NCBI GenBank assembly: GCA_946885845.1
Contig: CAMPHJ010000039.1
Coordinates: forward strand, 1-17,666
Direction: 5' to 3'
Source: an uncultured Sphingobium sp.
Lineage (GTDB): Bacteria > Pseudomonadota > Alphaproteobacteria > Sphingomonadales > Sphingomonadaceae
DNA length: 17,666 bases
The notes under the pieces were generated by a model. It was not told the origin of the DNA and did no database searches. It worked only from the letters and a program-made list of their open reading frames with translations. Position numbers and translations under genes: made by a program. Positions 7,596 through 14,594 of this stretch are shown here, in pieces. Each line of letters opens with the position of its first letter. Within the stretch, counting starts at the first letter, position 1.

Positions 7596-7871
7596 ATGAA
7601 GCCTAGAAAGCGTTATCTCACCGCAACATTGAGCGACGGCTACGTCAAAACGATCGGCCCCACGGCAGCCCCTTTCACGCATTATTGGCGGATAGTCGCG
7701 CAGCTCGAAAACGGCCGGACCGAGGTCTTCTGGGGCCATAGCAAATCGCTCAAAGAGGCGACTGGCAAGAAAGCGGCGACCGCTGACGCGGCACGCCAGC
7801 GGGGATGGACGAGCTATGATTTCGAGGTGGTAGAGCTCGTCGCATCGATGGATCTGAGCGGTGGACATTAG
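7596..7871 (+). CDS. Hypothetical protein, 91 aa
   Basis: I do not recognise this protein. From ATG 7596 it is basic at the N-terminus (MKPRKRYLTATLSDGYVKTI), has an aromatic middle (HYWRIVAQLENGRTEVFWG) and a lysine/alanine-rich helix (SLKEATGKKAATADAARQRG), and ends FEVVELVASMDLSGGH. It has no signal peptide or membrane segment. An in-frame TTG at 7587 could be used instead. It lies 14 bp after the HNH-type gene on the same strand, so the two are probably co-transcribed. The composition is protein-like and the opposite strand shows nothing better. It could be a small accessory-region protein. Confidence 0.5.
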   Translation: MKPRKRYLTATLSDGYVKTIGPTAAPFTHYWRIVAQLENGRTEVFWGHSKSLKEATGKKAATADAARQRGWTSYDFEVVELVASMDLSGGH

Positions 7872-8129
7872 CCAGTGACGGCATCTGATGCTAAAATGGA
7901 CCACCATCGTGCGGATCCGCTACCGACCCTTCTTTGGCGTCTAGCGACCCATTTTCGATCTCGAGGTCCGGAAGGGCAGCTATCCGATCTATTCACTTCA
8001 AAGCTGACCGCATAGGCGAATGTCCGCATTCGATAGGAGGTGCTGTGCGCTCGCTGAACCCTTAGCTTGATTATTTGACTAGATGCAAATTGGACACAGT
8101 TACCCCCACGTATCAACAATCCTGCCTCA
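7872..8129. other. Intergenic stretch left of IS66, no gene seen
   Basis: I see no credible coding frame, RNA gene or clear terminator in these 258 bp. Before the IS66 insertion this DNA was continuous with 10649-10795 and formed the upstream region of the module B regulator. Part of that regulator's original promoter DNA may therefore lie here, now 2.5 kb away. Confidence 0.5.
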
Positions 8130-8137
8130 CTTGAACG
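8130..8137 (+). repeat. Left 8-bp target-site duplication of IS66
   Basis: CTTGAACG immediately precedes the left terminal repeat and is repeated exactly at 10641-10648. Eight base pairs is the size known for IS66-family insertions. Confidence 0.95.
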
Positions 8138-8159
8138 GTAAGCGGGGTCTGACGGCCGC
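8138..8159 (+). repeat. IS66 left terminal inverted repeat
   Basis: This 22-bp end begins GTAAGCG. It matches the reverse complement of 10619-10640 at 18 of 22 positions. The GTAA start is usual for IS66-family ends. Confidence 0.95.
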
Positions 8160-8213
8160 CTTGTGCGGCTCCCGTTCGCCGGGATGATTGCTGCTCTTTG
8201 AGCGGGGTGGCTG

Positions 8214-8657
8214 GTGTCGGACGAGATCGAGGTTTCAGCGAGCGGTGGAGCGACTACTCATACGAGCGGTCGTATGAGTAGTCGGATAGAGATCGTTAGC
8301 CGGGTGTCGGGCCGGCGGCACTGGACGGTTGAGCAGAAGCTGGCCGTGCTACGGGATGCGTTCGGCCCGGAGGGCTGCGTTCGCACGGCCTGTGAACGCC
8401 ATGACGTCGGCAGCGGCTCGATCTACACATGGCGGCGACAGGCGATGTCCGGCGAACTGACCGGGGTGCGCAAGCCGATCGAGCCTGCCTTTGCGGAGGT
8501 GCAGATCAGCGAGCAGCTAGCCTTGCCTGCGCCGACGGTTGCGGCGCGCAGCGACAGCGTGATAGGGATCGAGCTACCATCGGGCATCAGGGTGAGCGTG
8601 GACGCCACGATCGATACCGATGCCCTGTCGCGGGTGATCGGTATCCTGACGCGATGA
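8214..8657 (+). CDS. tnpA: IS66 accessory protein TnpA
   Basis: This 147-aa protein starts at GTG 8214, preceded by GCGGGGTGG; an in-frame ATG at 8274 would give 127 aa. The helix-turn-helix region reads RRHWTVEQKLAVLRDAFGPE, then CVRTACERHDVGSGSIYTWRRQA, the IS66 Orf1/transposase-8-like DNA-binding signature. It helps IS66 transposition together with TnpB. Codons about 13-24 overlap a perfect 15-bp hairpin (8251-8284) that contains the alternative ATG. The stop overlaps the tnpB start (ATGA at 8654-8657), indicating translational coupling. Confidence 0.92.
   Translation: MSDEIEVSASGGATTHTSGRMSSRIEIVSRVSGRRHWTVEQKLAVLRDAFGPEGCVRTACERHDVGSGSIYTWRRQAMSGELTGVRKPIEPAFAEVQISEQLALPAPTVAARSDSVIGIELPSGIRVSVDATIDTDALSRVIGILTR
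8251..8284 (+). repeat. Perfect 15-bp hairpin at the start of tnpA
   Basis: Arms 8251-8265 (CGACTACTCATACGA) and 8270-8284 pair without mismatch around a GCGG loop. The right arm holds the in-frame ATG at 8274. A stem this long at the 5' end of a transposition gene could limit its translation; that role is inferred. Confidence 0.8.
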
Positions 8658-9001
8658 TCCCGCTGCCGCCTTCAACGCGGATATTCCTGGCCTGCGGGGC
8701 GACGGACATGCGCAAGGGTTTTGACGGCCTTGCCGTGATGACGCAGCAGGTTCTGGAGCAAAGCCCGCATGCCGGCGCGCTGTTCGCCTTTCGGGGGAAG
8801 CGCGGTGATCTAGTGAAGCTGCTCTGGTATGACGGTCAGGGCATGTGCCTTTTCTCCAAGCGGATGGACCGTGGCCGGTTCGTGTGGCCATCGTCCAAGA
8901 CCGGTTCGGTGGTGATGACGGCGGCCCAGCTTTCCATGCTTCTGGAAGGCATCGACTGGCGGCGGCCGGAACGCACTTTTACCCCATCACTCGCGGGCTA
9001 A
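8654..9001 (+). CDS. tnpB: IS66 Orf2 protein TnpB
   Basis: This 115-aa protein starts at ATG 8654, overlapping the tnpA stop by four bases. It carries the IS66 Orf2 signature: PLPPSTRIFLACGATDMRKG, FDGLAVMTQQVL, GALFAFRGKRGDLVKLLWYD, GQGMCLFSKRMDRGRFVWP and LLEGIDWRRP. The length is exactly what is usual for the family. It is an accessory protein of IS66 transposition with no known catalytic role. The same frame is open upstream to 8429, but that part lies over tnpA and is ignored. It ends 60 bp before tnpC. Confidence 0.95.
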   Translation: MIPLPPSTRIFLACGATDMRKGFDGLAVMTQQVLEQSPHAGALFAFRGKRGDLVKLLWYDGQGMCLFSKRMDRGRFVWPSSKTGSVVMTAAQLSMLLEGIDWRRPERTFTPSLAG

Positions 9002-9061
9002 AACGCCCATTTTCTGGCACTTTTACTGGCGTCGGGGCGGCTGTTCCGCTATAGGATCGCG

Positions 9062-10615
9062 GTGTCGGACGCAGGCCTTTCCACCGCTGATAAAGACGCT
9101 CGGATCGCCGAGCTCGAAGCTGCTTTGGCGGCCGCCCACGCCGATATTTCTGCCCGCGACATCCTGATCGACACGCTGCGCGTGCAGATCGCGCGCCTAA
9201 AGCGGATGCAGTTCGGCAAGTCGTCCGAGAAGCTCGATACCCAGATCGCACAGCTTGAGTTGGCGCTTGAGGAACTGGAAGGTGAGGCCATTGTCGCCGC
9301 CGCGCGTCGAGGCGATCCAGCAGCCGTTGATCGGCCATCGCCGGTTCGGGCGCTGCCCGCCCATCTGCCGCGCGAAGAACAGCGGATCGAGCCTGAGCAG
9401 GGCAACTGCGCCTGTCCCGACTGCGGCGGCGCGTTGCGGCCTCTAGGGCAGGATAGTGACGAGATGCTCGATGCCGTGCCGGTGCAATGGCGTGTCGTTC
9501 GGACCATCCGGCCCAAGTATAGCTGCCGGTCCTGCGAGAAGATCGTGCAGGCGCCCGCGCTGGTAAAGGCGATAGCGCGCGGCAAGGCGACCTTCGGCAC
9601 GCTGGCCCACGTCGTCGTCTCCAAGTTCGACCATCACCTGCCGCTGTACCGCCAGGCCGAGATAATGGCTGCGCAGGGGATCGAGATCGACCGCTCGACG
9701 CTGGCAGGCTGGGTGGGACAGGCATCCGTGCTGCTCGATCCGATCATCAGTCGTATCTGCGAGGTCGGCCTGAGCGCATCGAAGATCCATACCGACGATA
9801 CGCCGGTTCCCATGCTTGATCCAGGCCGAGGCAAGACGGCGACCGGCAGGCTCTGGGCCTACGCCGTCGATGATCGCGGCTCCGGCGCCACGACCCCGCC
9901 GCTGGTCTGGTATGAGTTCACCACCGATCGCACCGGCGCGCATCCCCAGCGGCAGCTGGCCAGCTTCACCGGCTATCTGCAGGCCGATGGTTATGCCGGC
10001 TATGACAAGCTCTACGACACGAACCGCGTCACCGAGGTTGCTTGCTGGGCGCATTTCCGGCGCAAGATATTCGACATCCACGCCACCAAGCCGACGTCGC
10101 TCACCACTGATCTGCTGGAACGCATCGGCCAGCTTTACGAGATCGAGGCAGAAGTTCGGGGCCAGCAACCCGAGATCCGACGACGAAGCCGGCAGGACCG
10201 CACCCAGCCATTGATCGATGATCTGCGGCAGGCACTTGATGATGCCCTGCGCTGCCTCTCGCCCAAGTCCGAGATGGCCAAGGCGATCGCCTATGGCCGC
10301 AAGCGCTGGGTCGCGTTGACGCGCTTCCTCGACGATGGGCGTCTGGAGATCGACAACAACATTGCGGAGCGCGCCATGCGGTGCGTGGCCCTGGGCCGTA
10401 AGAACTGGCTGTTCGCCGGCTCAAAGGCGGGCGGCGATCGCGCCGCTGCCATCTATTCCGTCATCGAGACCGCAAAGCTCAATGGCCTCGAACCGCAGGC
10501 CTATATCGCCGATGTCATCGCCAAGATCGCTGGCGACTGGTCTGCTGCTCGCTGGGATGAAATTATGCCGTGGAACTGGCGGCCAGATCAGCAACCGATC
10601 GCCCAAGCTGCCTAA
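9062..10615 (+). CDS. tnpC: IS66 transposase TnpC (DDE)
   Basis: This 517-aa transposase starts at GTG 9062. It has an N-terminal leucine-zipper-like coiled coil (about 12-75) with RLKRMQFGKSSEK. A zinc finger follows (C116-x-C118-x-x-C121 and C155-x-x-C158). The DDE core shows SKIHTDDTPVPML (D245/D246), LQADGYAGYDKLY, and DNNIAERAMRCVALGRKNWL with the catalytic glutamate. The C-terminal Orf3 tail (GGDRAAAIYSVIETAKLNGL and later) is present. It catalyses cut-and-insert of the element. Length and motifs are complete, so it should be functional. Confidence 0.97.
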   Translation: MSDAGLSTADKDARIAELEAALAAAHADISARDILIDTLRVQIARLKRMQFGKSSEKLDTQIAQLELALEELEGEAIVAAARRGDPAAVDRPSPVRALPAHLPREEQRIEPEQGNCACPDCGGALRPLGQDSDEMLDAVPVQWRVVRTIRPKYSCRSCEKIVQAPALVKAIARGKATFGTLAHVVVSKFDHHLPLYRQAEIMAAQGIEIDRSTLAGWVGQASVLLDPIISRICEVGLSASKIHTDDTPVPMLDPGRGKTATGRLWAYAVDDRGSGATTPPLVWYEFTTDRTGAHPQRQLASFTGYLQADGYAGYDKLYDTNRVTEVACWAHFRRKIFDIHATKPTSLTTDLLERIGQLYEIEAEVRGQQPEIRRRSRQDRTQPLIDDLRQALDDALRCLSPKSEMAKAIAYGRKRWVALTRFLDDGRLEIDNNIAERAMRCVALGRKNWLFAGSKAGGDRAAAIYSVIETAKLNGLEPQAYIADVIAKIAGDWSAARWDEIMPWNWRPDQQPIAQAA

Positions 10616-10618
10616 ACT

Positions 10619-10640
10619 GCGGCCTCCAGCCCACGCTTAC
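10619..10640 (-). repeat. IS66 right terminal inverted repeat
   Basis: Read on the minus strand this end begins GTAAGCG. It matches the left end at 18 of 22 positions and begins 3 bp after the tnpC stop. Confidence 0.95.
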
Positions 10641-10648
10641 CTTGAACG
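10641..10648 (+). repeat. Right 8-bp target-site duplication of IS66
   Basis: CTTGAACG directly follows the right terminal repeat and is identical to 8130-8137. Confidence 0.95.
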
Positions 10649-10682
10649 GGACAGGGAATAAATAGCTCCTGCAAAATGATGT

Positions 10683-10741
10683 TATAAAATTGCGCGGGGA
10701 GTAGCATGTGGTGAGCAGGAAGCTCGAAAGCAGCGCGCAAT
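10683..10741 (+). promoter_or_regulatory. Possible control region of the module B regulator
   Basis: TATAAA (10683-10688) is a possible -10 element without a convincing -35. An 8-bp inverted repeat follows: ATTGCGCG (10689-10696) and CGCGCAAT (10734-10741). The region lies between the IS66 right end and the regulator start. Both elements are weak and inferred. Confidence 0.25.
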
Positions 10742-10795
10742 CCAGATAGGAAGGCAGTGTAACAGCACTATTTCGTCTCGTAGCAGGAAACAGCC

Positions 10796-11344
10796 ATGCC
10801 AAAAATCGGAGAACATTTGCGCGAACTGCGCCGTCGGCGCAACCTTGGGATCCGCGTGGTGGCAGCGAGATCGGGCCTGTCACACTCGACAATTTCATTG
10901 ATCGAAAGGGACCGCATGAGCCCTTCTGTCGACACTTTGAATGCAATCCTTGAATCGCTCGGGACCACCTTAAGCGGCTTCTTTATCGACTTTCAGCCCC
11001 TATTCGGTCGCCAGCCTTTCTACCGCGCGGCAGATCTCGTGGAAATTGGAAGAGGCGATGACATTTCATTTCGTGTGGTGGGAGCCGACTTCCCGGATCG
11101 CAACATCCTCGTCATGCACGAGCGATATGCGCCGGGCGCGAATACGGGTGAGACTTTCTCGCACAAGGCACAGGAATGTGGGATCATCATTTCAGGGGCG
11201 ATCGAGCTTACCGTGGGTGAACAAACGGCGGTGCTTAAAGCGGGCGATGGATACTATTTTGACAGCACCGAGCCGCACCGGTTCATAAATGTTCATGACG
11301 GCGTCAGTGAAATCGTTAGCGCAGTAACGCCGCCTACATATTGA
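10796..11344 (+). CDS. XRE-family regulator with C-terminal cupin (module B)
   Basis: This 182-aa protein starts at ATG 10796 after AGGAAA. Residues 1-60 form an XRE helix-turn-helix (IGEHLRELRRRRNLGIRVVA, then SHSTISLIERDRMSPSV). Residues about 100-180 form a cupin (YAPGANTGE, SHKAQECGIIISGAIELTVG, GDGYYFDSTEPHRF). It parallels the 4884 regulator domain by domain with the same closing sequence (TPPTY against TPPNF), but identity is only moderate. The cupin metal motif is incomplete here too, and a Q replaces the first E. It is followed by an oxygenase-fold paralogue on the same strand, with a 16-bp palindrome between, suggesting local control. IS66 sits 147 bp upstream and may have displaced its promoter. 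Confidence 0.9.
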   Translation: MPKIGEHLRELRRRRNLGIRVVAARSGLSHSTISLIERDRMSPSVDTLNAILESLGTTLSGFFIDFQPLFGRQPFYRAADLVEIGRGDDISFRVVGADFPDRNILVMHERYAPGANTGETFSHKAQECGIIISGAIELTVGEQTAVLKAGDGYYFDSTEPHRFINVHDGVSEIVSAVTPPTY

Positions 11345-11400
11345 GAGGCGGAACAGCGTGCGATCCAACCCGTCTCAGTCGTCTAACACGGCTCCTTTTC

Positions 11401-11416
11401 GGTGAGAATTATCACC
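11401..11416. promoter_or_regulatory. 16-bp near-perfect palindrome, candidate operator B
   Basis: GGTGAGAATTATCACC matches its reverse complement at 7 of 8 half-site positions. It lies 57 bp after the regulator stop and 110 bp before the oxygenase-fold start. Its length and AT centre resemble the 4843-4858 palindrome, but the bases differ, consistent with two distinct regulators. Confidence 0.45.
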
Positions 11417-11526
11417 ATCGACGGACCGGAATCTTGCGGGGGCGAGAATTATGGACGATCCATAGTGCGCGCCTGATCAATGCCTCACCGCGGGATCGTA
11501 TCCCTCGCCTTATCGAAAGCACAGTC

Positions 11527-12594
11527 ATGAACGTATCGCTGTCTAACGGCCGAAATGACACTTTTCTTCGACCGGTTGCCGAGCCTCAGATCATCGAGAA
11601 TGCCTTCACCGAAGACCAGCGCACCAGGCTGTTCGACGTCCTGCGCCGTGAAGGCCCCTGGTCGCTGATCCTTGCGCAGGAATTCACCTCGCCCGAACAG
11701 GTCATCGCCGCCACGTCCGGCTCACTGCCAGAGGGGGTCGAGGTCACCTGGGACATGTTCCTCAGCCCTGTATTCCGGGCAACGCTGGGACAAGGCCATG
11801 CCAGCCTTTATCCCGAGATCGAGGACTGCTTCCTCAATACCAAGTTTCTCGATCTGGTCAGAGGCTACTGGCAGGCCAAGTACGCTACGCCGAACCTGAT
11901 GCTGGTCAATATCCAGGGACCCACAGAAGCGGGCGGCCCGCCGCATGTCGATGGCACTGATTTCCGCGGCATCAATTACCAGAATTCACCGTCGTGGCTG
12001 ATCGGCATCATGACCAAGTCCGGGTTGTTCCGGCGCTGGCAGGCCAAGAAGGCCCAAGTGCTGACCTGGTACTACAAGGGCCAGATCGGCGGCGGCTTCA
12101 CCTACTGGCCAGATGGCCCTTCGGGCCAGCCCAAGCAGCTATACGCGCCGATGTGGGGTCGCGCTGCGGTGGTGGAAAACGAAGTCATGTATCACGGCGC
12201 CAATGCCTGCGGTCCGGAAGATCAGCGCCGGGTCGATGGTCTGGCGATCAATTCGGTCATCCAAGGTGATCCAGGATCAGATGGATGGCGCATCACCACG
12301 GACGAAAAGGTCGTCCACCGCCTGTCAGCAGACGAGACGCGGCTGCTGGTCCACTGGGGCGCGGATATCTACATGGACATGACGGAGATGAAGGTTGCGC
12401 TCGACCACAGCGACGATCTGACGCAGGAGCAGGTGTTCGACATCTTCATCTCCGACCTTCGCGCCAAGGGGCAGCCGTTCCAGATGCCCAATGATCCGCT
12501 GAACGATCCGGCGTTCACGATGCTGCTGAACAATATTTACGATCCGGGCCTGCCCACGATAATGCCTCCTGAATATGGCATGGCGGCAGAGTAA
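11527..12594 (+). CDS. Putative Fe(II)/2-oxoglutarate oxygenase-fold protein (copy B)
   Basis: This 355-aa protein is a close paralogue of the 2316-3362 product. It keeps H140-x-D142 (HVDG), H223 (MYHGANACGP) and R234, each offset by exactly seven residues from copy A, so the candidate iron and 2-oxoglutarate ligands are conserved. It also keeps TWDMFLSPVFRA, SLYPEIEDCF, WYYKGQIGGGFTYWPDG and HSDDLTQEQVFDIFISDLRA. I chose ATG 11527 because similarity to copy A begins about 10 residues after it; the frame upstream to 11341 has no counterpart there. The ribosome site is weak. It follows regulator B and precedes an omega-transaminase gene by 345 bp. The function as an oxygenase of the amine or its product is inferred. 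Confidence 0.75.
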   Translation: MNVSLSNGRNDTFLRPVAEPQIIENAFTEDQRTRLFDVLRREGPWSLILAQEFTSPEQVIAATSGSLPEGVEVTWDMFLSPVFRATLGQGHASLYPEIEDCFLNTKFLDLVRGYWQAKYATPNLMLVNIQGPTEAGGPPHVDGTDFRGINYQNSPSWLIGIMTKSGLFRRWQAKKAQVLTWYYKGQIGGGFTYWPDGPSGQPKQLYAPMWGRAAVVENEVMYHGANACGPEDQRRVDGLAINSVIQGDPGSDGWRITTDEKVVHRLSADETRLLVHWGADIYMDMTEMKVALDHSDDLTQEQVFDIFISDLRAKGQPFQMPNDPLNDPAFTMLLNNIYDPGLPTIMPPEYGMAAE

Positions 12595-12939
12595 GTCATC
12601 GAACTCGACCTCCAAGTGCAGCCCTCTTGGGCGCGCCGGGAGGTCGACGTACAATGGCGTTTTGCAAGAAAGGGGAATTCCCCCGTTTACCAAGCCGTTG
12701 ACCGGCGATCGCGTGAAGGGCTGCAGATTTGATCGGGTTGGCGCCATCATTGGCAGGCCGGTTTCATCCCATCGGCCCGTGTGCGGGGACCGGAAGCCTG
12801 CCGCTGATCATTGGGAAAAAGCGTCGCTAATCCGAACACGACCCCCCACTGCCAATCAGTTTTATCGACAAGCCATCGTGAGCGGGGCCGAGCCAACACG
12901 GACCGCCTTGAACATCCTATCACCGAAAGACGACCAGAC
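12595..12939. other. 345-bp gap between oxygenase-fold gene and transaminase
   Basis: No gene is evident. Besides the stem-loop at 12605-12647, the gap holds the perfect 12-bp palindrome GGGGAATTCCCC (12672-12683). A TTGACC (12698-12703) lacks a good -10 partner. The frame of the next gene is open back to 12811, but that stretch has no family similarity. The length suggests the transaminase has its own control. Confidence 0.4.
12605..12647 (+). terminator. Stem-loop after the copy B oxygenase gene
   Basis: TCGACCTCC (12605-12613) pairs perfectly with GGAGGTCGA (12639-12647), and the loop holds a second GCCC/GGGC stem (12621-12632). It starts 10 bp after the coding sequence. There is no strong T-run, so it may slow or process the transcript rather than terminate it. 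Confidence 0.35.
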
Positions 12940-14343
12940 ATGCGCAACCACACAGCGAATGCCGCCAGCGACATTGCGGCACATCTACATTCGTTTACCA
13001 ACCTAGCTGCGCATCCGGAAACGGGCCCATTCACCGTCACGCGTGGTGACGGCGTCTTCGTGGAAGATGATCAGGGGAACCGCTACCTTGAAGGTGTGTC
13101 GGGATTGTGGTGCGCGTCGCTCGGGTTCAGCAACGCCCGATTGGCCAAGGCTGGCAGTGACGCCTTGTACCAGATGCCATATTACCACACCTTCAATGGG
13201 CGATCGAACCCAGCCGCAATCGCGCTTGCAGAGAAGCTAATTGCAATTGCGCCCGTGCCGATGTCGAAAGTGTTCTTCGCCAACAGCGGCTCGGAGGCGA
13301 ACGATACTGCGGTGAAGCTCATCTGGTATTATCACAACGCCATTGGGAAGCCCGAAAAGAAGAAGATCATTGCCCGGCGCAATGCGTACCACGGCGTGAC
13401 CGTGGCCGCGGCGAGCCTGAGTGGGCTCGTCAACAACCATCGCGACTTCGATCTTCCGCTCAGCAATATCTTGCACACGGATTGCCCGCATTACTTCCGC
13501 TACGCCGAACCAGGTGAAAGCGAGGAAGACTTCGCCACCCGCCTTGCCAATAATCTCGAAACGATGATCCTGAACGAAGGCCCTGAGACCGTTGGCGCTT
13601 TCATTGCTGAACCTCTGATTGGTGCGGGTGGGGTTCTTCCGCCGCCGGCCACATACTTCGACAAGGTGCAAAAAGTTCTCGCGAAATATGACGTGCTGTT
13701 CATCGCAGACGAAGTCGTATGCGGTTATGGACGCACGGGCGAGATGTTCGGGTCGAACACCTACGGCATTAGGCCGGATATCCTCACCACCGCCAAAGGC
13801 CTGTCCTCTGGTTATGCACCAATTTCTGCGGTGCTGATAAACGAGAAGGTCTACGCCGCAGTTGCAGCCAATAGCGGCAGCATCGGTATCTTTGGCCACG
13901 GCTTCACCTATTCGGGACATCCGGTGAGCTGCGCCATCGCGCTCGAGACATTGAAGATTTACGAAGAAGATGATGTTGTTGGTCATGTGAAGGCTCTGAC
14001 GCCCCGATTCCAAGAAGCGCTTCGCGGGTATGAAGGGCGCAAGTATGTTGGCGAAGTACGTGGCATCGGCCTGATCGGTGCTATCGAATTATACGCCGAC
14101 CCTGCAAACCGCATCTCATTCGACCCAGCGATGAAGGCCGGCACCCGCCTTGCCGACATAGGTCTGACGCAAGGACTGATCGTGCGCGCGCTGGGTGACA
14201 CGATCGTCTTCTGCCCACCCCTCGTCATAACTTCGGACGAGCTCGACGAACTCTTTGCCCGGTTTGAGCGCACCATGGATCTCTTTGAAAATAGCATTGG
14301 CCAGGAGCAGCGCATGGCTGATAGTTCAATCGCACCAACCTGA
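12940..14343 (+). CDS. Class III omega-transaminase (Vibrio-type/SpuC-like)
   Basis: This 467-aa PLP enzyme starts at ATG 12940. It has GLWCASLGF (W57 region), NSGSEANDTAVKLIWYYHNA, RRNAYHGVT (Y150-H151), TDCPHYFRYAEPGESEEDF, AEPLIGAGGVLPPP, ADEVVCGYGRTG (D257), TTAKGLSSGY (K286, Schiff base) and GHGFTYSGHPVSCAIALE. This pattern closely follows pyruvate-dependent (S)-selective omega-transaminases such as that of Vibrio fluvialis, and putrescine/polyamine:pyruvate aminotransferases. It should move an amino group from an amine to pyruvate. It belongs to a different subgroup from the 3414-4733 enzyme, so the two modules do not simply duplicate each other. The frame is open to 12811, but family similarity supports the 12940 start. 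The real donor is unknown. Confidence 0.92.
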   Translation: MRNHTANAASDIAAHLHSFTNLAAHPETGPFTVTRGDGVFVEDDQGNRYLEGVSGLWCASLGFSNARLAKAGSDALYQMPYYHTFNGRSNPAAIALAEKLIAIAPVPMSKVFFANSGSEANDTAVKLIWYYHNAIGKPEKKKIIARRNAYHGVTVAAASLSGLVNNHRDFDLPLSNILHTDCPHYFRYAEPGESEEDFATRLANNLETMILNEGPETVGAFIAEPLIGAGGVLPPPATYFDKVQKVLAKYDVLFIADEVVCGYGRTGEMFGSNTYGIRPDILTTAKGLSSGYAPISAVLINEKVYAAVAANSGSIGIFGHGFTYSGHPVSCAIALETLKIYEEDDVVGHVKALTPRFQEALRGYEGRKYVGEVRGIGLIGAIELYADPANRISFDPAMKAGTRLADIGLTQGLIVRALGDTIVFCPPLVITSDELDELFARFERTMDLFENSIGQEQRMADSSIAPT

Positions 14344-14445
14344 ACGGCGCGAGCTGATTGCATACGAGCGCCATAAGCTGACGGATCGTCCCATTATTCG
14401 CTCGCGTGTGGCGGAACCAAATCCTGATAATCCCATGACACTTTT

Positions 14446-14503
14446 CTCCGGACCACAACGGCCCGGAGGACAAACGCGCGAGGGGAGACGACCCATTGTG
14501 GTC
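14446..14503. terminator. Overlapping hairpins between convergent genes
   Basis: CTCCGG/CCGGAG (14446-14451, 14463-14468) forms a short stem. GACCACAA/TTGTGGTC (14451-14458, 14496-14503) forms an alternative longer-range stem followed by TTT. Both lie in the 251-bp gap between the transaminase and symporter genes, where a bidirectional terminator would be expected. The rest of the gap shows no gene. The evidence is weak. Confidence 0.3.
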
Positions 14504-14594
14504 TTTCAGCGGCGAACATCACGAGCTCGGAAGCGGACATTCACCACCGTCCCCGCGTCTTCAACAAGCGCCATTGCATCCGCGGCCTAACAGA

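Larger units (their letters stand above)
8138..10640 (+). mobile_element. Complete IS66-family insertion sequence (2503 bp)
   Basis: The element has 22-bp ends (18/22 matching), a perfect flanking 8-bp duplication, and the three genes in the standard order tnpA-tnpB-tnpC, all open. The intact genes and undecayed duplication point to a recent and possibly active insertion. It entered the DNA upstream of the module B XRE-cupin regulator, 147 bp from its start. The exact named element cannot be given without a database. Confidence 0.97.

Noticed and set aside
9443..10168. Minus-strand open frames (also 8979-9725) within IS66
   Set aside because: They are antisense shadows of tnpC in high-GC DNA.
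11341..11526. N-terminal extension of the copy B oxygenase-fold gene
   Set aside because: It has no counterpart in copy A, begins at a TTG overlapping the regulator stop, and contains a palindrome more like an operator.
12811..12939. N-terminal extension of the omega-transaminase
   Set aside because: It lies outside the family alignment; ATG 12940 gives the expected length.
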